Of a stretch of 15,544 nucleotides of DNA, positions 1-7,079 are shown in pieces. The stretch is from Thermoplasmata archaeon M9B2D (lineage in GTDB: Archaea; Thermoplasmatota; E2; DHVEG-1). The stretch is taken from contig MUGD01000057.1 of the NCBI GenBank assembly GCA_002900555.1, positions 1 to 15,544 of the forward strand, given 5' to 3'. The translations under genes were made by a program, and so were the position numbers. Numbering within the stretch: the first letter of the stretch is position 1; each line of letters starts with the position of its first letter. The notes below the pieces were generated by a model. The model had not been told where the DNA came from and ran no database searches. It saw only the letters and a list, made by a program, of their open reading frames with translations.

Positions 1-1205
1 AACAGGACGACAATGACGATTGATAGAACCATCAGCAGTCCTCCCACGACCCAAAACCATTCCATGGTAGGATTTGTTTCCAACATCACTGCTGCAATCA
101 CCGGTCCGATAACATACGAGATACGTGCCACGGTCGTTGTCCATCCAAGACAGGCGCCTCTCCGCTCTGTTGGGAAGATCTCGGGGACATACACGATGAC
201 CCACGCATACGCAAATGCGATGAAAAACCCTGTCAGAGCACCATAAATTGGCAGCAAAGCTACCGGTCCAAATGACATAAGAAACAATGAGAGCGAAAAA
301 CCCACTGCTCCGATGATAAATCCTATTTTTCTCCCTATTTTATCCATGATATAGCCGCTAGCGACACCGCCGATAATCATCATGATGCCTGAAGCAAGGA
401 AGACCATGAGCCATTCGTTCCGAGCATACCCATGGATTTCCATGAAATAGTACCCCATCCAGCGGATTATAAGAAGAGAATTAATTAACCAGCACAACCA
501 AATTACTGCAGAGAAAACAATATATTTTATGTCACCTCGATTGATTGATCCAAGTCCAAAGAAATGCTTTTTCAACTTTCCTGATTTACGTTCTTCTTTA
601 ATTTCTTCATATCGTCCAGTTTCCTTCATGAACACCCAGAGGACAAGCACTGGTATCATAAAGAAAAACATGATCCCGTACATCCACTTCCATCCGAGTG
701 TTGGAATAACATAGAGAGGAATGATTGCTGAGAGGGGAAACAGCCCTATCACATATACAATGGAGCTGAGTTCCGCACGTTTTTTTGCTGGTGATTCCTC
801 ACTTATTGGAATCGTCCACATGTTTGATACTGTTGTAAACGTCACGATAGCATAGAAAATCATGAAAAGATGAAATGTTGGGGTGAGAAATACAATAGCT
901 AGTGATGATAAACCCATGAGGATGATAAGAAGAAGGATTGAGAATTTTCTTCCGATAATATCAACAAGTCCGTTGAGTGCGAAAATAAAGAATGTGGGGA
1001 TTAAATAGAGTGCCTCCCACCAGGAGAACTGCGAGGCGCTGATTGTATATTCATCAAGGATAGAATTCATGTAGGTGATGGGAACCATAGAGAGATATTG
1101 ATCCATGATGGCGACGACACCCATAAAAAAGACGAGATAGATGATATACCGTTTCGATCGTGCTTGTATGACGCCACCTGCCCTTTGCTGCTCTGATTGT
1201 TCCAT
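1..1205 (-). CDS. MFS transporter, sugar-porter/SV2-like type (C-terminus cut by window edge)
   Basis: Membrane carrier of the major facilitator superfamily, probably a proton- or solute-coupled importer or exporter. The substrate is not readable. The frame is open from the ATG at 1205 to the left edge (401 codons) with no stop, so probably a few tens of residues are missing. Hydrophobic segments recur along the whole length. Motif A appears twice, as expected for two six-helix halves: GLVDIIGRK at residues 79-87 and SGYIMDKIGRK at 283-293. PEIFPTERRG at 341-350 is the PE-x-x-P-T-x-x-R-G loop of sugar-porter, aromatic-acid and SV2-like carriers. Asp35 lies in helix 1. A charged central loop (about 194-215) separates the halves. 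The start is 8 nt after the stop of the upstream transglutaminase-like gene, so the two are almost certainly cotranscribed and the cargo may be linked to that protein's chemistry. Confidence 0.9.
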   Translation of the reverse strand, partial: MEQSEQQRAGGVIQARSKRYIIYLVFFMGVVAIMDQYLSMVPITYMNSILDEYTISASQFSWWEALYLIPTFFIFALNGLVDIIGRKFSILLLIILMGLSSLAIVFLTPTFHLFMIFYAIVTFTTVSNMWTIPISEESPAKKRAELSSIVYVIGLFPLSAIIPLYVIPTLGWKWMYGIMFFFMIPVLVLWVFMKETGRYEEIKEERKSGKLKKHFFGLGSINRGDIKYIVFSAVIWLCWLINSLLIIRWMGYYFMEIHGYARNEWLMVFLASGIMMIIGGVASGYIMDKIGRKIGFIIGAVGFSLSLFLMSFGPVALLPIYGALTGFFIAFAYAWVIVYVPEIFPTERRGACLGWTTTVARISYVIGPVIAAVMLETNPTMEWFWVVGGLLMVLSIVIVVL

Positions 1206-1213
1206 GGAAAGAT

Positions 1214-2191
1214 TCACTCTTCGAAAACAATACCTTTAGTGTTCGATAGTTCAACGGTTGGGGCTTTTGAAGTGCGTTTTTTTCTTGCCATCACATCGTA
1301 CGCCTCTTTTCCCCCGGCGTCCTCGATGATTTTTCTACCTGCAGCATTCTGACGTTGAATACTGATATTGACGCGTTCCATAGAACCGGGAGCGAGCTTT
1401 TTTAAGATTTTAGCTCCTGCGCCTAAACCATAGGGGATCGATTCCATGGCTTGGGTTGTCCCCGGTAGAGCAAAGAACCAGATTCCAAGAGACCCTTCAC
1501 CAAAATGTGTGATAGGGATACCGCCTGCCGCTTGCCGTTCCGCAGTAGGTCCAACATGCGCAGGGACCCATTTTCCATCAATAAATGCTTCTCCTTCCCC
1601 TTCCATCATAAAAAATCCCATTTGATCATACCATTTTTTTACTAAGGGATCTGATCCAACCATTGCATCGTACCATGATTGAATCATATTCATAGCAAAC
1701 GTCTTATATCGTGCTTTGATTCCAGCACAGCGGCACAATGCGATGAACACTGAGATTAAATGAAAACAGGTTCCTGTCCCTCGGCGTATTGTCTCCTCAA
1801 CAGGATCCATCTGGCAAATTTCTAAATCAAGTTTTTCTTTTACGAATTCAAACGCAGCTTTTGCATATTCATAATCGTTTTTCTGAAACGCACCAAGTTG
1901 ATGAGCAAGAGCGATGACCTCAGGAGCACAGGGGTTACAATACAAGGTTGGTCTAAGGTATTTCTCATTGGTCGCACCACATTGCATCTCTTTCGTATAA
2001 GGCGCTAATTCATAGGGTCGCTTTGGTCTCACATATCGTTCCTCGGAACCCTGAATTGTCCGGAGTTTTCTCAAATCACCTGGGTTGGTAAGTAACACCT
2101 TACTCAAAGAAAGACTACCGCCGATTAGCAGTTTCAGATAAGTCCCATGGGGGATGTACTCTCTGTCTTTCATCTCTCGGAAACTCAACAT
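1214..2191 (-). CDS. Transglutaminase-like protein TG1 with degenerate triad
   Basis: Cytoplasmic-looking protein of 325 residues with a transglutaminase-like core; no signal peptide. The nucleophile region is RRGTGTCFHLISVF, giving Cys142. The second motif reads MMEGEGEAFIDGKWVPAHVG. Aligned without gaps to the paralogue at 4546-5529, the catalytic His position is Glu197 and the catalytic Asp position is His212. The canonical Cys-His-Asp triad is therefore not intact, and the protein may be inactive, regulatory, or using altered chemistry. Three N-terminal Cys (71, 85, 88) lie before a segment APEVIALAHQLGA shared with the paralogue. An in-frame ATG at 2221 would add 10 residues. I chose 2191 because the first 25 residues then align end to end with the paralogue, and AGGT at 2201-2204 sits 9 nt upstream. 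It lies 8 nt ahead of the MFS gene. The exact biochemical role is unknown. Confidence 0.82.
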   Translation of the reverse strand: MLSFREMKDREYIPHGTYLKLLIGGSLSLSKVLLTNPGDLRKLRTIQGSEERYVRPKRPYELAPYTKEMQCGATNEKYLRPTLYCNPCAPEVIALAHQLGAFQKNDYEYAKAAFEFVKEKLDLEICQMDPVEETIRRGTGTCFHLISVFIALCRCAGIKARYKTFAMNMIQSWYDAMVGSDPLVKKWYDQMGFFMMEGEGEAFIDGKWVPAHVGPTAERQAAGGIPITHFGEGSLGIWFFALPGTTQAMESIPYGLGAGAKILKKLAPGSMERVNISIQRQNAAGRKIIEDAGGKEAYDVMARKKRTSKAPTVELSNTKGIVFEE

Positions 2192-2242
2192 ATCAGTATT
2201 ACCTAAAAAGACAAGGAGCATATATTCTTTTCCAAATGGTTT

Positions 2243-2250
2243 TTTTAATA
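2243..2250 (+). promoter_or_regulatory. Candidate TATA box for the SDR gene, in a divergent promoter region
   Basis: The 79-bp space between TG1 (minus) and the SDR gene (plus) must hold both promoters. TTTTAATA here is centred about 25 bp before the ATG at 2271, the archaeal TATA-to-start distance, and no convincing Shine-Dalgarno precedes that ATG. This suggests a leaderless mRNA. On the minus strand the same A/T tract (2241-2252), or the AATATATG around 2219-2226, could serve TG1. The call rests on spacing and base composition only. Confidence 0.35.
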
Positions 2251-2270
2251 AGAAGATATTCTCATCACAT

Positions 2271-3260
2271 ATGTTTGCTTTGGTGACAGGAGGAACTGGC
2301 TTTATCGGCAGTCATCTCGTCGATGAGCTCTTGGAACAAGGATACGACATAAGAGTTTTACGTCGAGATACAAGCAATATCGCACTTCTTGACGATAAAA
2401 AATTGTCTTTTGTGGTTGGTAATCTTACAGATAAAGAATCATTGATACGAGCATGCCAGCAGGTTGATGTGGTGTTTCATGTTGCTGCGCTTCCACGGGA
2501 TTGGGGTCCTAAGAGAACCTTTTTTGAGGTTAATTTCGATGGGATGAGAAATCTTCTCGATGCATGTATAATAAATAAGGTATCGCGGTTTGTTTTTATG
2601 AGTTCGGCTGCAGTATATGGATTCCCAAAAACACAGCAACAGATAATTGAGGGGTACCAAAAGAACCCTACTGCGAAATATGGTGAGTCAAAATTATGCG
2701 CGGAGACACTGCTCTGGGAGTACGGGAAAAAATACGATATCACTGTTTCTGCGGTACGATCCCCGTTGGTACTAGGCCCACGTGATCGTCTTGTAACCCC
2801 ATTTCTTATTAAAGCATTACAACAAAAAAAATTATTTTTTATTGGGGATGGGAATCAGAAGATTTCGTTCTCTGATGGACGTGATGTCGCATATAGTCTT
2901 CGGCTTATTGGCGAATCAAAGAAAGTCAATGGCCAAGCATATAATATCAAAAGCTTTGATAGCACTCCAAAGCAACTGATGAAAACCCTTGCAGAAAAAA
3001 TTCATGCCCCTTTCCCATATAAACATCGTTCATATTTACATGCATTTCTTCTCGCAAGTTTCATTGAAGGTTTTTGGGTACTTTTCAGAAAGCAAAATCC
3101 CCCCTTCACACGACATAAAGTAAAAGTCCTTGGCCATACACGTCTGCTAGACATCACAAAAGCAGAAAAGGACTTAGGCTATAAGCCTAGATATAACATT
3201 GTTTCAACCATCGATGACATCGTCATATGGCATCAACAAAAAGAAGCATTTATCGGATGA
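2271..3260 (+). CDS. NAD(P)-dependent epimerase/dehydratase, extended SDR family
   Basis: A 329-residue extended short-chain dehydrogenase/reductase, resembling dihydroflavonol-reductase or 3-beta-hydroxysteroid-dehydrogenase-like members. The N-terminal Rossmann motif is GGTGFIG (7-13). Arg31-Arg32 after the second strand favour NADP(H), by inference. FMSSAAVYG (109-117) gives the active-site Ser, and Tyr137-Gly-Glu-Ser-Lys141 is the YxxxK catalytic pair. The GPRDR segment (169-173) and a GDG loop (192-194) are typical of the substrate half. Expected chemistry is NAD(P)-linked oxidation, reduction or epimerisation of a sugar or other hydroxylated/keto substrate, which cannot be named. The frame extends upstream to 2154, but that would overlap TG1; the ATG at 2271 begins exactly at the family's MFALVTGG start. 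It is divergent from TG1, and its last 11 bp overlap the end of the convergent Nramp-like gene. Confidence 0.9.
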   Translation: MFALVTGGTGFIGSHLVDELLEQGYDIRVLRRDTSNIALLDDKKLSFVVGNLTDKESLIRACQQVDVVFHVAALPRDWGPKRTFFEVNFDGMRNLLDACIINKVSRFVFMSSAAVYGFPKTQQQIIEGYQKNPTAKYGESKLCAETLLWEYGKKYDITVSAVRSPLVLGPRDRLVTPFLIKALQQKKLFFIGDGNQKISFSDGRDVAYSLRLIGESKKVNGQAYNIKSFDSTPKQLMKTLAEKIHAPFPYKHRSYLHAFLLASFIEGFWVLFRKQNPPFTRHKVKVLGHTRLLDITKAEKDLGYKPRYNIVSTIDDIVIWHQQKEAFIG

Positions 3261-4545
3261 CCAGAATAGCAACGATGAAGATGGTCGTAATAATATTATT
3301 TAGTAAATAGACTACGAACATTCCTTTTCCGACCCGCTCTTCTTTTGGCAGATGACGCTGGTTCGCCCATAGGGCGCCCCATCCAAGAAGCCACATCCCA
3401 AACACACCTGTAATCAATAGATACAGTGTCATAAGTATTATCGGTTTTTCGATGACCATCAATGGGAGACTGACAAGAAGAAGATACAGGACAATGTATC
3501 CTTGGAACCGTTTAAAGGTGATTTTCTTGATTCGGGTGCTTATCGGATCCGCCCAAGCTTTTATCATACGAGGTACAGCGTCCATGCCAGCATAGATAGT
3601 CCCGCCGATAACAATAAGCACTGCAATTGGGTATAGATATACACCGATAAACGGGTTAATCGTCGCGTAAATCTCCCGCTGTGCAGAAATGAGGTCAACA
3701 CCATTTGGGACGATTTGTTTCTGGCCAAGGATGACTGCTCCTGCGACCATAAATGCAATAGTAAAGATAGCGACTATAAGGAGCGAGAAAAACAAATCAA
3801 ATTTCATGCCAGTAAACGCCTCTGATTTCAGAGAAATTTTTTTCTCGTTTGTCTTCTGTCGCCACCAAGCGATATAGGCGGTGAAATCAGAGTACACCCC
3901 GTTCATCGTCCCATACACCGCTGCCATTTGAAGTAAAATCGGAACCGCGATGATGTCCTCAGCGGTGACCCAAGTCGCTACTCGTGGCACCTGGACAGTC
4001 ACTAAACCCTGAAATACATTCAACCATTGTGGATTAACGACGATGACTGCTATGATTGCACCAATAGCAAGAAATAGTGCAAAGATCAATTGAATGATTT
4101 CCATCAACCGTAACGTCCCTAAAAATCCAAAAAAAGCGATTATTAGACCAATACCGACGCCCCAAATAAAATAATTACCGATATTGGTAAACAACGTAAG
4201 GACGTTGCCTAGGATAGTCAAAAACGTGGCGATCATAAATGGTAGTAACGCAAACCCGATGATGATAGACACGACATTGATCCACCCTCGGGGACGCACA
4301 CGGGCAAACAACGTCATGATATGTTCTCCAGAGAGCAATGAATACCGTGTCGCCATATATGCAGTAAGACCCTTCGTGATTAGAGCAAATGTAATAATCC
4401 ATAATGATGAGTAGATGGGTAGAGCCCAAGCACCAACACGTGGTGCGAGTACTATGTTTCCTGCGCCGATGGTCATGGAAGCAAGGATTGCTCCAGGACC
4501 GAAGTACTTCAGGTAACGAAAACAGTGACGAGCGTTTTTTTGCAT
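3250..4545 (-). CDS. Nramp-fold transporter lacking canonical metal-site motifs
   Basis: A 431-residue polytopic membrane protein with hydrophobic segments throughout, the right length and layout for the Nramp/SLC11 family (LeuT fold). The start of helix 1, FGPGAILAS (15-23), matches the GPG opening of Nramp proteins. The metal-binding DPGN of helix 1 is replaced by GAGN (27-30), and no MPH is found in the helix-6 region, where QMAAVYGTMN (206-215) stands instead. Classical Mn/Fe Nramp transport is therefore unsafe to assign. Divergent Nramp-related families are known with other cargo, such as Mg. The ATG directly abuts the stop of the upstream gene (TAAATG), which points to translational coupling with the transglutaminase-like protein TG2. 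The 3' end overlaps the convergent SDR gene by 11 bp. Confident of fold and membrane role; cargo unknown. Confidence 0.82.
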   Translation of the reverse strand: MQKNARHCFRYLKYFGPGAILASMTIGAGNIVLAPRVGAWALPIYSSLWIITFALITKGLTAYMATRYSLLSGEHIMTLFARVRPRGWINVVSIIIGFALLPFMIATFLTILGNVLTLFTNIGNYFIWGVGIGLIIAFFGFLGTLRLMEIIQLIFALFLAIGAIIAVIVVNPQWLNVFQGLVTVQVPRVATWVTAEDIIAVPILLQMAAVYGTMNGVYSDFTAYIAWWRQKTNEKKISLKSEAFTGMKFDLFFSLLIVAIFTIAFMVAGAVILGQKQIVPNGVDLISAQREIYATINPFIGVYLYPIAVLIVIGGTIYAGMDAVPRMIKAWADPISTRIKKITFKRFQGYIVLYLLLVSLPLMVIEKPIILMTLYLLITGVFGMWLLGWGALWANQRHLPKEERVGKGMFVVYLLNNIITTIFIVAILVIR

Positions 4546-5529
4546 TTAATCCCCCTCAAATACGATATTATCTTGATCTTGTAATAGCTCTTTTTTTATA
4601 GAAGCCTGACTACGTCTCCTTCGTGCTTCTGCATTATAGGCTTCTTCGCCACCTGCTTCTTGAATGATTTTTTTACCTTTCTCAATTTGTTCTAAAATGC
4701 CGATATTGATACCTGCAACAGAGTTTGGCACGAGATGTCTCATCAGAAGTCTTGAGGGAATCTCAAGCCCAAGAGGGATGGATTCTCTAACGATGATGGA
4801 TCCCGGGATCGGGAATAACCAGAGTCCTGCGCCGTCTTCCCCAAGTTTTGTAATAGGCATCCAGGAGGATGCTTGACGTTGTGGTTCTGCTCCAACATCC
4901 GCGGTAACCCATGTATTATCGATATAAACCTCGCCTTCTCCATGGAGTAAAAAATATCCCATGGCATCTGACCATTGTTTCAACAGTGGCGCATGATTAA
5001 GGGCTGGTGCCATCCAATCATCAAGTATGGTGAGAGCGAAAAACTTGTATCGGGCAGGTATACCCGCAGCACGACATAAAGCAATAAAAACAGAAATTTT
5101 ATGCAAACAAGTCCCGGTTCCTCGAAGGAGAGTGCTAGTGACATCGTCCAGTGGATGTTGTTCTAGAATTATTTTTCTTTTCGTAAATTCAAAGGCAGTC
5201 TCAGCAAACTTTTTGTCTGTCTTTTGGTACGCCCCAAGTTGATGTGCTAATGCGATAACCTCTGGTGCCCGACAGTCACAAAGCAAAGTCGGTCTTCGGT
5301 ATTTTTCTTCTGATATGCAATTCTTCATTTCAGGCGAATACGGTGGGATGGTGTACGTAGGTGTTGGTCGAACATAGACATTTTTTACTTTCGGGTTCTT
5401 TAACATCTTAAATGTTCCTAGATTAAGCAACAGCACCTTTAAAAGGAAAAAAACACCCCCGATGTTCATCTTTATCATATGCAAAGGGGGAATCATTTCT
5501 TTTTGTTTGATTTCCCAGGGTGTCAACAT
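4546..5529 (-). CDS. Transglutaminase-like protein TG2 with intact Cys-His-Asp triad
   Basis: A 327-residue paralogue of the protein at 1214-2191, alignable nearly gap-free from first to last residue. The transglutaminase-like core shows LLRGTGTCLHKISVF with Cys141, LLHGEGEVYID with His196, and TWVTADVG with Asp211. These have the spacing of the canonical thiol triad (H-x-x-x-E-V-Y then W-V-x-x-D). The fold catalyses peptide or amide cleavage, or acyl transfer through a Cys thioester; the substrate here is unknown. There is no signal peptide, although residues about 23-37 are hydrophobic. N-terminal Cys71, Cys84 and Cys86 lie in a conserved block before APEVIALAHQLGA. It begins 7 nt after the LuxE-like gene, with AAGGA inside that gene's 3' end as a likely ribosome site. 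It ends directly on the ATG of the Nramp-like gene. The operon partners suggest a link between acyl activation, TG2 and transport. Confidence 0.87.
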   Translation of the reverse strand: MLTPWEIKQKEMIPPLHMIKMNIGGVFFLLKVLLLNLGTFKMLKNPKVKNVYVRPTPTYTIPPYSPEMKNCISEEKYRRPTLLCDCRAPEVIALAHQLGAYQKTDKKFAETAFEFTKRKIILEQHPLDDVTSTLLRGTGTCLHKISVFIALCRAAGIPARYKFFALTILDDWMAPALNHAPLLKQWSDAMGYFLLHGEGEVYIDNTWVTADVGAEPQRQASSWMPITKLGEDGAGLWLFPIPGSIIVRESIPLGLEIPSRLLMRHLVPNSVAGINIGILEQIEKGKKIIQEAGGEEAYNAEARRRRSQASIKKELLQDQDNIVFEGD

Positions 5530-5536
5530 GGTTTAA

Positions 5537-6913
5537 CTAATCCTTGCCTAAATCCGCAGAAAGCATCCGACGGACTTCCTCAGCGCACCCACGGATTTCC
5601 GCACCAGTCGCCCGTTTAATCTCCGGTTCAAGCACTGGACCAGGTCGATCACAGACTGGGCAATGCTCAAGCATCCGGACCTGGTCCCCAGACATGAGGA
5701 ATCCAGGGTAGCTGAATGCGGCTGCATCCAGGAACGCATAACGACCCCATTCACCGTATCCCATTGGTTTGTTTTCTTTATCGAGCACCAACGGTTTATA
5801 GTAATTATAGGGGGCATGTAGGTAATGACCTTCCGGGCAGTGTGTCAGCCAGCCGTTTCCTTCTACCATCCCATACAGATCTACACAGAATTTCTCTGGG
5901 ATGCCAAGGATTTTTTCGACTTGTTTGCGGAATTCGACGACCGGAACGCGGACCCCTTCGTAAGCCTTCCATCCGCCACCTGTGGCAACCCCACCTCGTT
6001 CTCCAAAATCAAATGCACGGCCTTCTCTCTCAAGCTTCTTCATCACAAAGGAAAGGATGAATGGCGCACCGACAATCGCGATTTTGTTTGCGGTCTTTTC
6101 ATGGAACTCCAACCAGTGGATGATTTCATCAATCATTTTTTTGGATTGTCGTTTTGCCGCTAATTTGATGATGGAGCTTTTGATGCCTTTCTGATTGGTC
6201 ATGGTCATCTGGATGAGTTCCGTGGTGATTTCTCGATCAATCGCGACTTTCACGTCCTGAATCGCATCGAAATAAATCGTGCAGACTTTTCCAGCGTACA
6301 CGTTTGTTTTTCTTGGGTTTGGCATCAATAGGTATCCATAGAGATTTGGATCCCATAAAGGATAGACCATGGAAATGACGGATTTTGCTGCGGCGAATTC
6401 GGAGGTGTAATAGGTGCGTTGATCCCGAGGAATGAATGTGTGTCGACCGCTGGTTCCACTACTATAGGCGACTGCCATTCCTGCTTGGTTGAAGGCGTTG
6501 ATGACTTCATCAAAGGTCGGATTTTTCTGGGGAATCACGATCCGGGGGAGTGGTCCTGTGAAAATGTTTCCTAACCAGGTAGCGAAATCCCGTCCTGTTG
6601 GGTAATCTTTATAGAATGTATCCGGGATAAGTGGGATTTTATCTAAATCGTCATTGGTGTGAATATCGGTAGGGGAGAAATTCCGTTCTTTGCAGAAATT
6701 CTGATAGATTTTGTTATTGTTATATTGGTAGGTGAAGGTATGTTTAATGGATTTGAGTTGCATCTCGTTTGCTTCTTTGAGAGGGACCCGGTAGAGGTCT
6801 ACTGTTTTGTAGATGGCATCATCCGCTGGTGTCCAGACATCTGGTGATGGAAAGTATTTCTGCAGTTGGGTATGTAACTTTTCCATGTAGGTTGTGAAAT
6901 CTGGTGTTGGCAT
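5537..6913 (-). CDS. LuxE-type acyl-protein synthetase / phenylacetate-CoA-ligase-like adenylating enzyme
   Basis: A 458-residue member of the LuxE branch of the AMP-forming (ANL) superfamily, expected to activate a carboxylic acid as acyl-AMP and pass it to a thiol. AYSSGTSGRHTF (149-160) is the nucleotide-phosphate loop of the superfamily. GGGWK (312-316), DLYGMVEG (345-352) and LMSGDQVR (406-413) are the later LuxE/PaaK-like motifs. HCPVCDRPG (417-425) carries a CxxC pair, and IRGCAEEV (440-447) holds a Cys near the C-terminus where LuxE proteins end. Full family length. First gene of the LuxE, TG2, Nramp-like operon. The ATG at 6913 has GAGGT at 6920-6924, 6 nt away, supporting this start. 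No luciferase or other lux genes are nearby, so bioluminescence is not implied; the fatty or aryl acid substrate is unknown. Confidence 0.85.
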   Translation of the reverse strand: MPTPDFTTYMEKLHTQLQKYFPSPDVWTPADDAIYKTVDLYRVPLKEANEMQLKSIKHTFTYQYNNNKIYQNFCKERNFSPTDIHTNDDLDKIPLIPDTFYKDYPTGRDFATWLGNIFTGPLPRIVIPQKNPTFDEVINAFNQAGMAVAYSSGTSGRHTFIPRDQRTYYTSEFAAAKSVISMVYPLWDPNLYGYLLMPNPRKTNVYAGKVCTIYFDAIQDVKVAIDREITTELIQMTMTNQKGIKSSIIKLAAKRQSKKMIDEIIHWLEFHEKTANKIAIVGAPFILSFVMKKLEREGRAFDFGERGGVATGGGWKAYEGVRVPVVEFRKQVEKILGIPEKFCVDLYGMVEGNGWLTHCPEGHYLHAPYNYYKPLVLDKENKPMGYGEWGRYAFLDAAAFSYPGFLMSGDQVRMLEHCPVCDRPGPVLEPEIKRATGAEIRGCAEEVRRMLSADLGKD

Positions 6914-6983
6914 GCGTGTACCTCAGAGTGATACTTTTTTGTGGAGATGTTCCTTAAGAATGTGGTCTATGAAACAGTAATCT

Positions 6984-6999
6984 CTTTATATTTTTTCGG
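6984..6999 (-). promoter_or_regulatory. Candidate TATA/BRE of the LuxE operon
   Basis: Read on the minus strand this is CGAAAAAATATAAAG, an A-rich BRE-like stretch running into a TATA-like AATATAAAG. It would start transcription near 6962 and give a leader of about 50 nt that contains the GAGGT ribosome site of the gene at 6913. It lies in the 166-bp divergent space before DUF763. I could not assign a clear separate promoter for the plus-strand gene. Confidence 0.4.
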
Positions 7000-7022
7000 T
7001 ATGCGTTCTTCTTCTGCGATAG

Positions 7023-7039
7023 TTTCAGTGACCCTGAAA
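7023..7039. repeat. Inverted repeat in the LuxE/DUF763 divergent region
   Basis: TTTCAG and CTGAAA form a perfect 6-bp inverted repeat around a 5-nt spacer, centred at 7031 between the A/T-rich TATA-like tract and the DUF763 start. The position suits a dimeric regulator's operator, but a 6-bp repeat can occur by chance. Confidence 0.3.
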
Positions 7040-7079
7040 TAAGGGTTAAAAACACTGGGTTTATTGAGAAGGACATTCT

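Noticed and set aside
13..246. Plus-strand open frame at the left edge
   Set aside because: It is antisense to the MFS gene, whose frame is open and carries clear family motifs.
2192..2221. Longer TG1 starting at 2221
   Set aside because: The extra 10 residues have no counterpart in TG2, while starting at 2191 aligns the two proteins from residue 1 and places AGGT at a normal distance.
2154..2270. N-terminal extension of the SDR protein from an upstream ATG
   Set aside because: It would overlap the divergent TG1 start, adds 39 residues with no family match, and the Rossmann strand begins right at the ATG at 2271.
5716..6194. Plus-strand open frames opposite the LuxE-like gene
   Set aside because: They lie wholly inside a well-supported gene on the other strand, show no known motifs, and are low-complexity shadows.
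5537..6913. Bioluminescence (lux) operon
   Set aside because: Only a LuxE-type enzyme is present; no luciferase, reductase or acyltransferase genes are nearby, and the family is broad.
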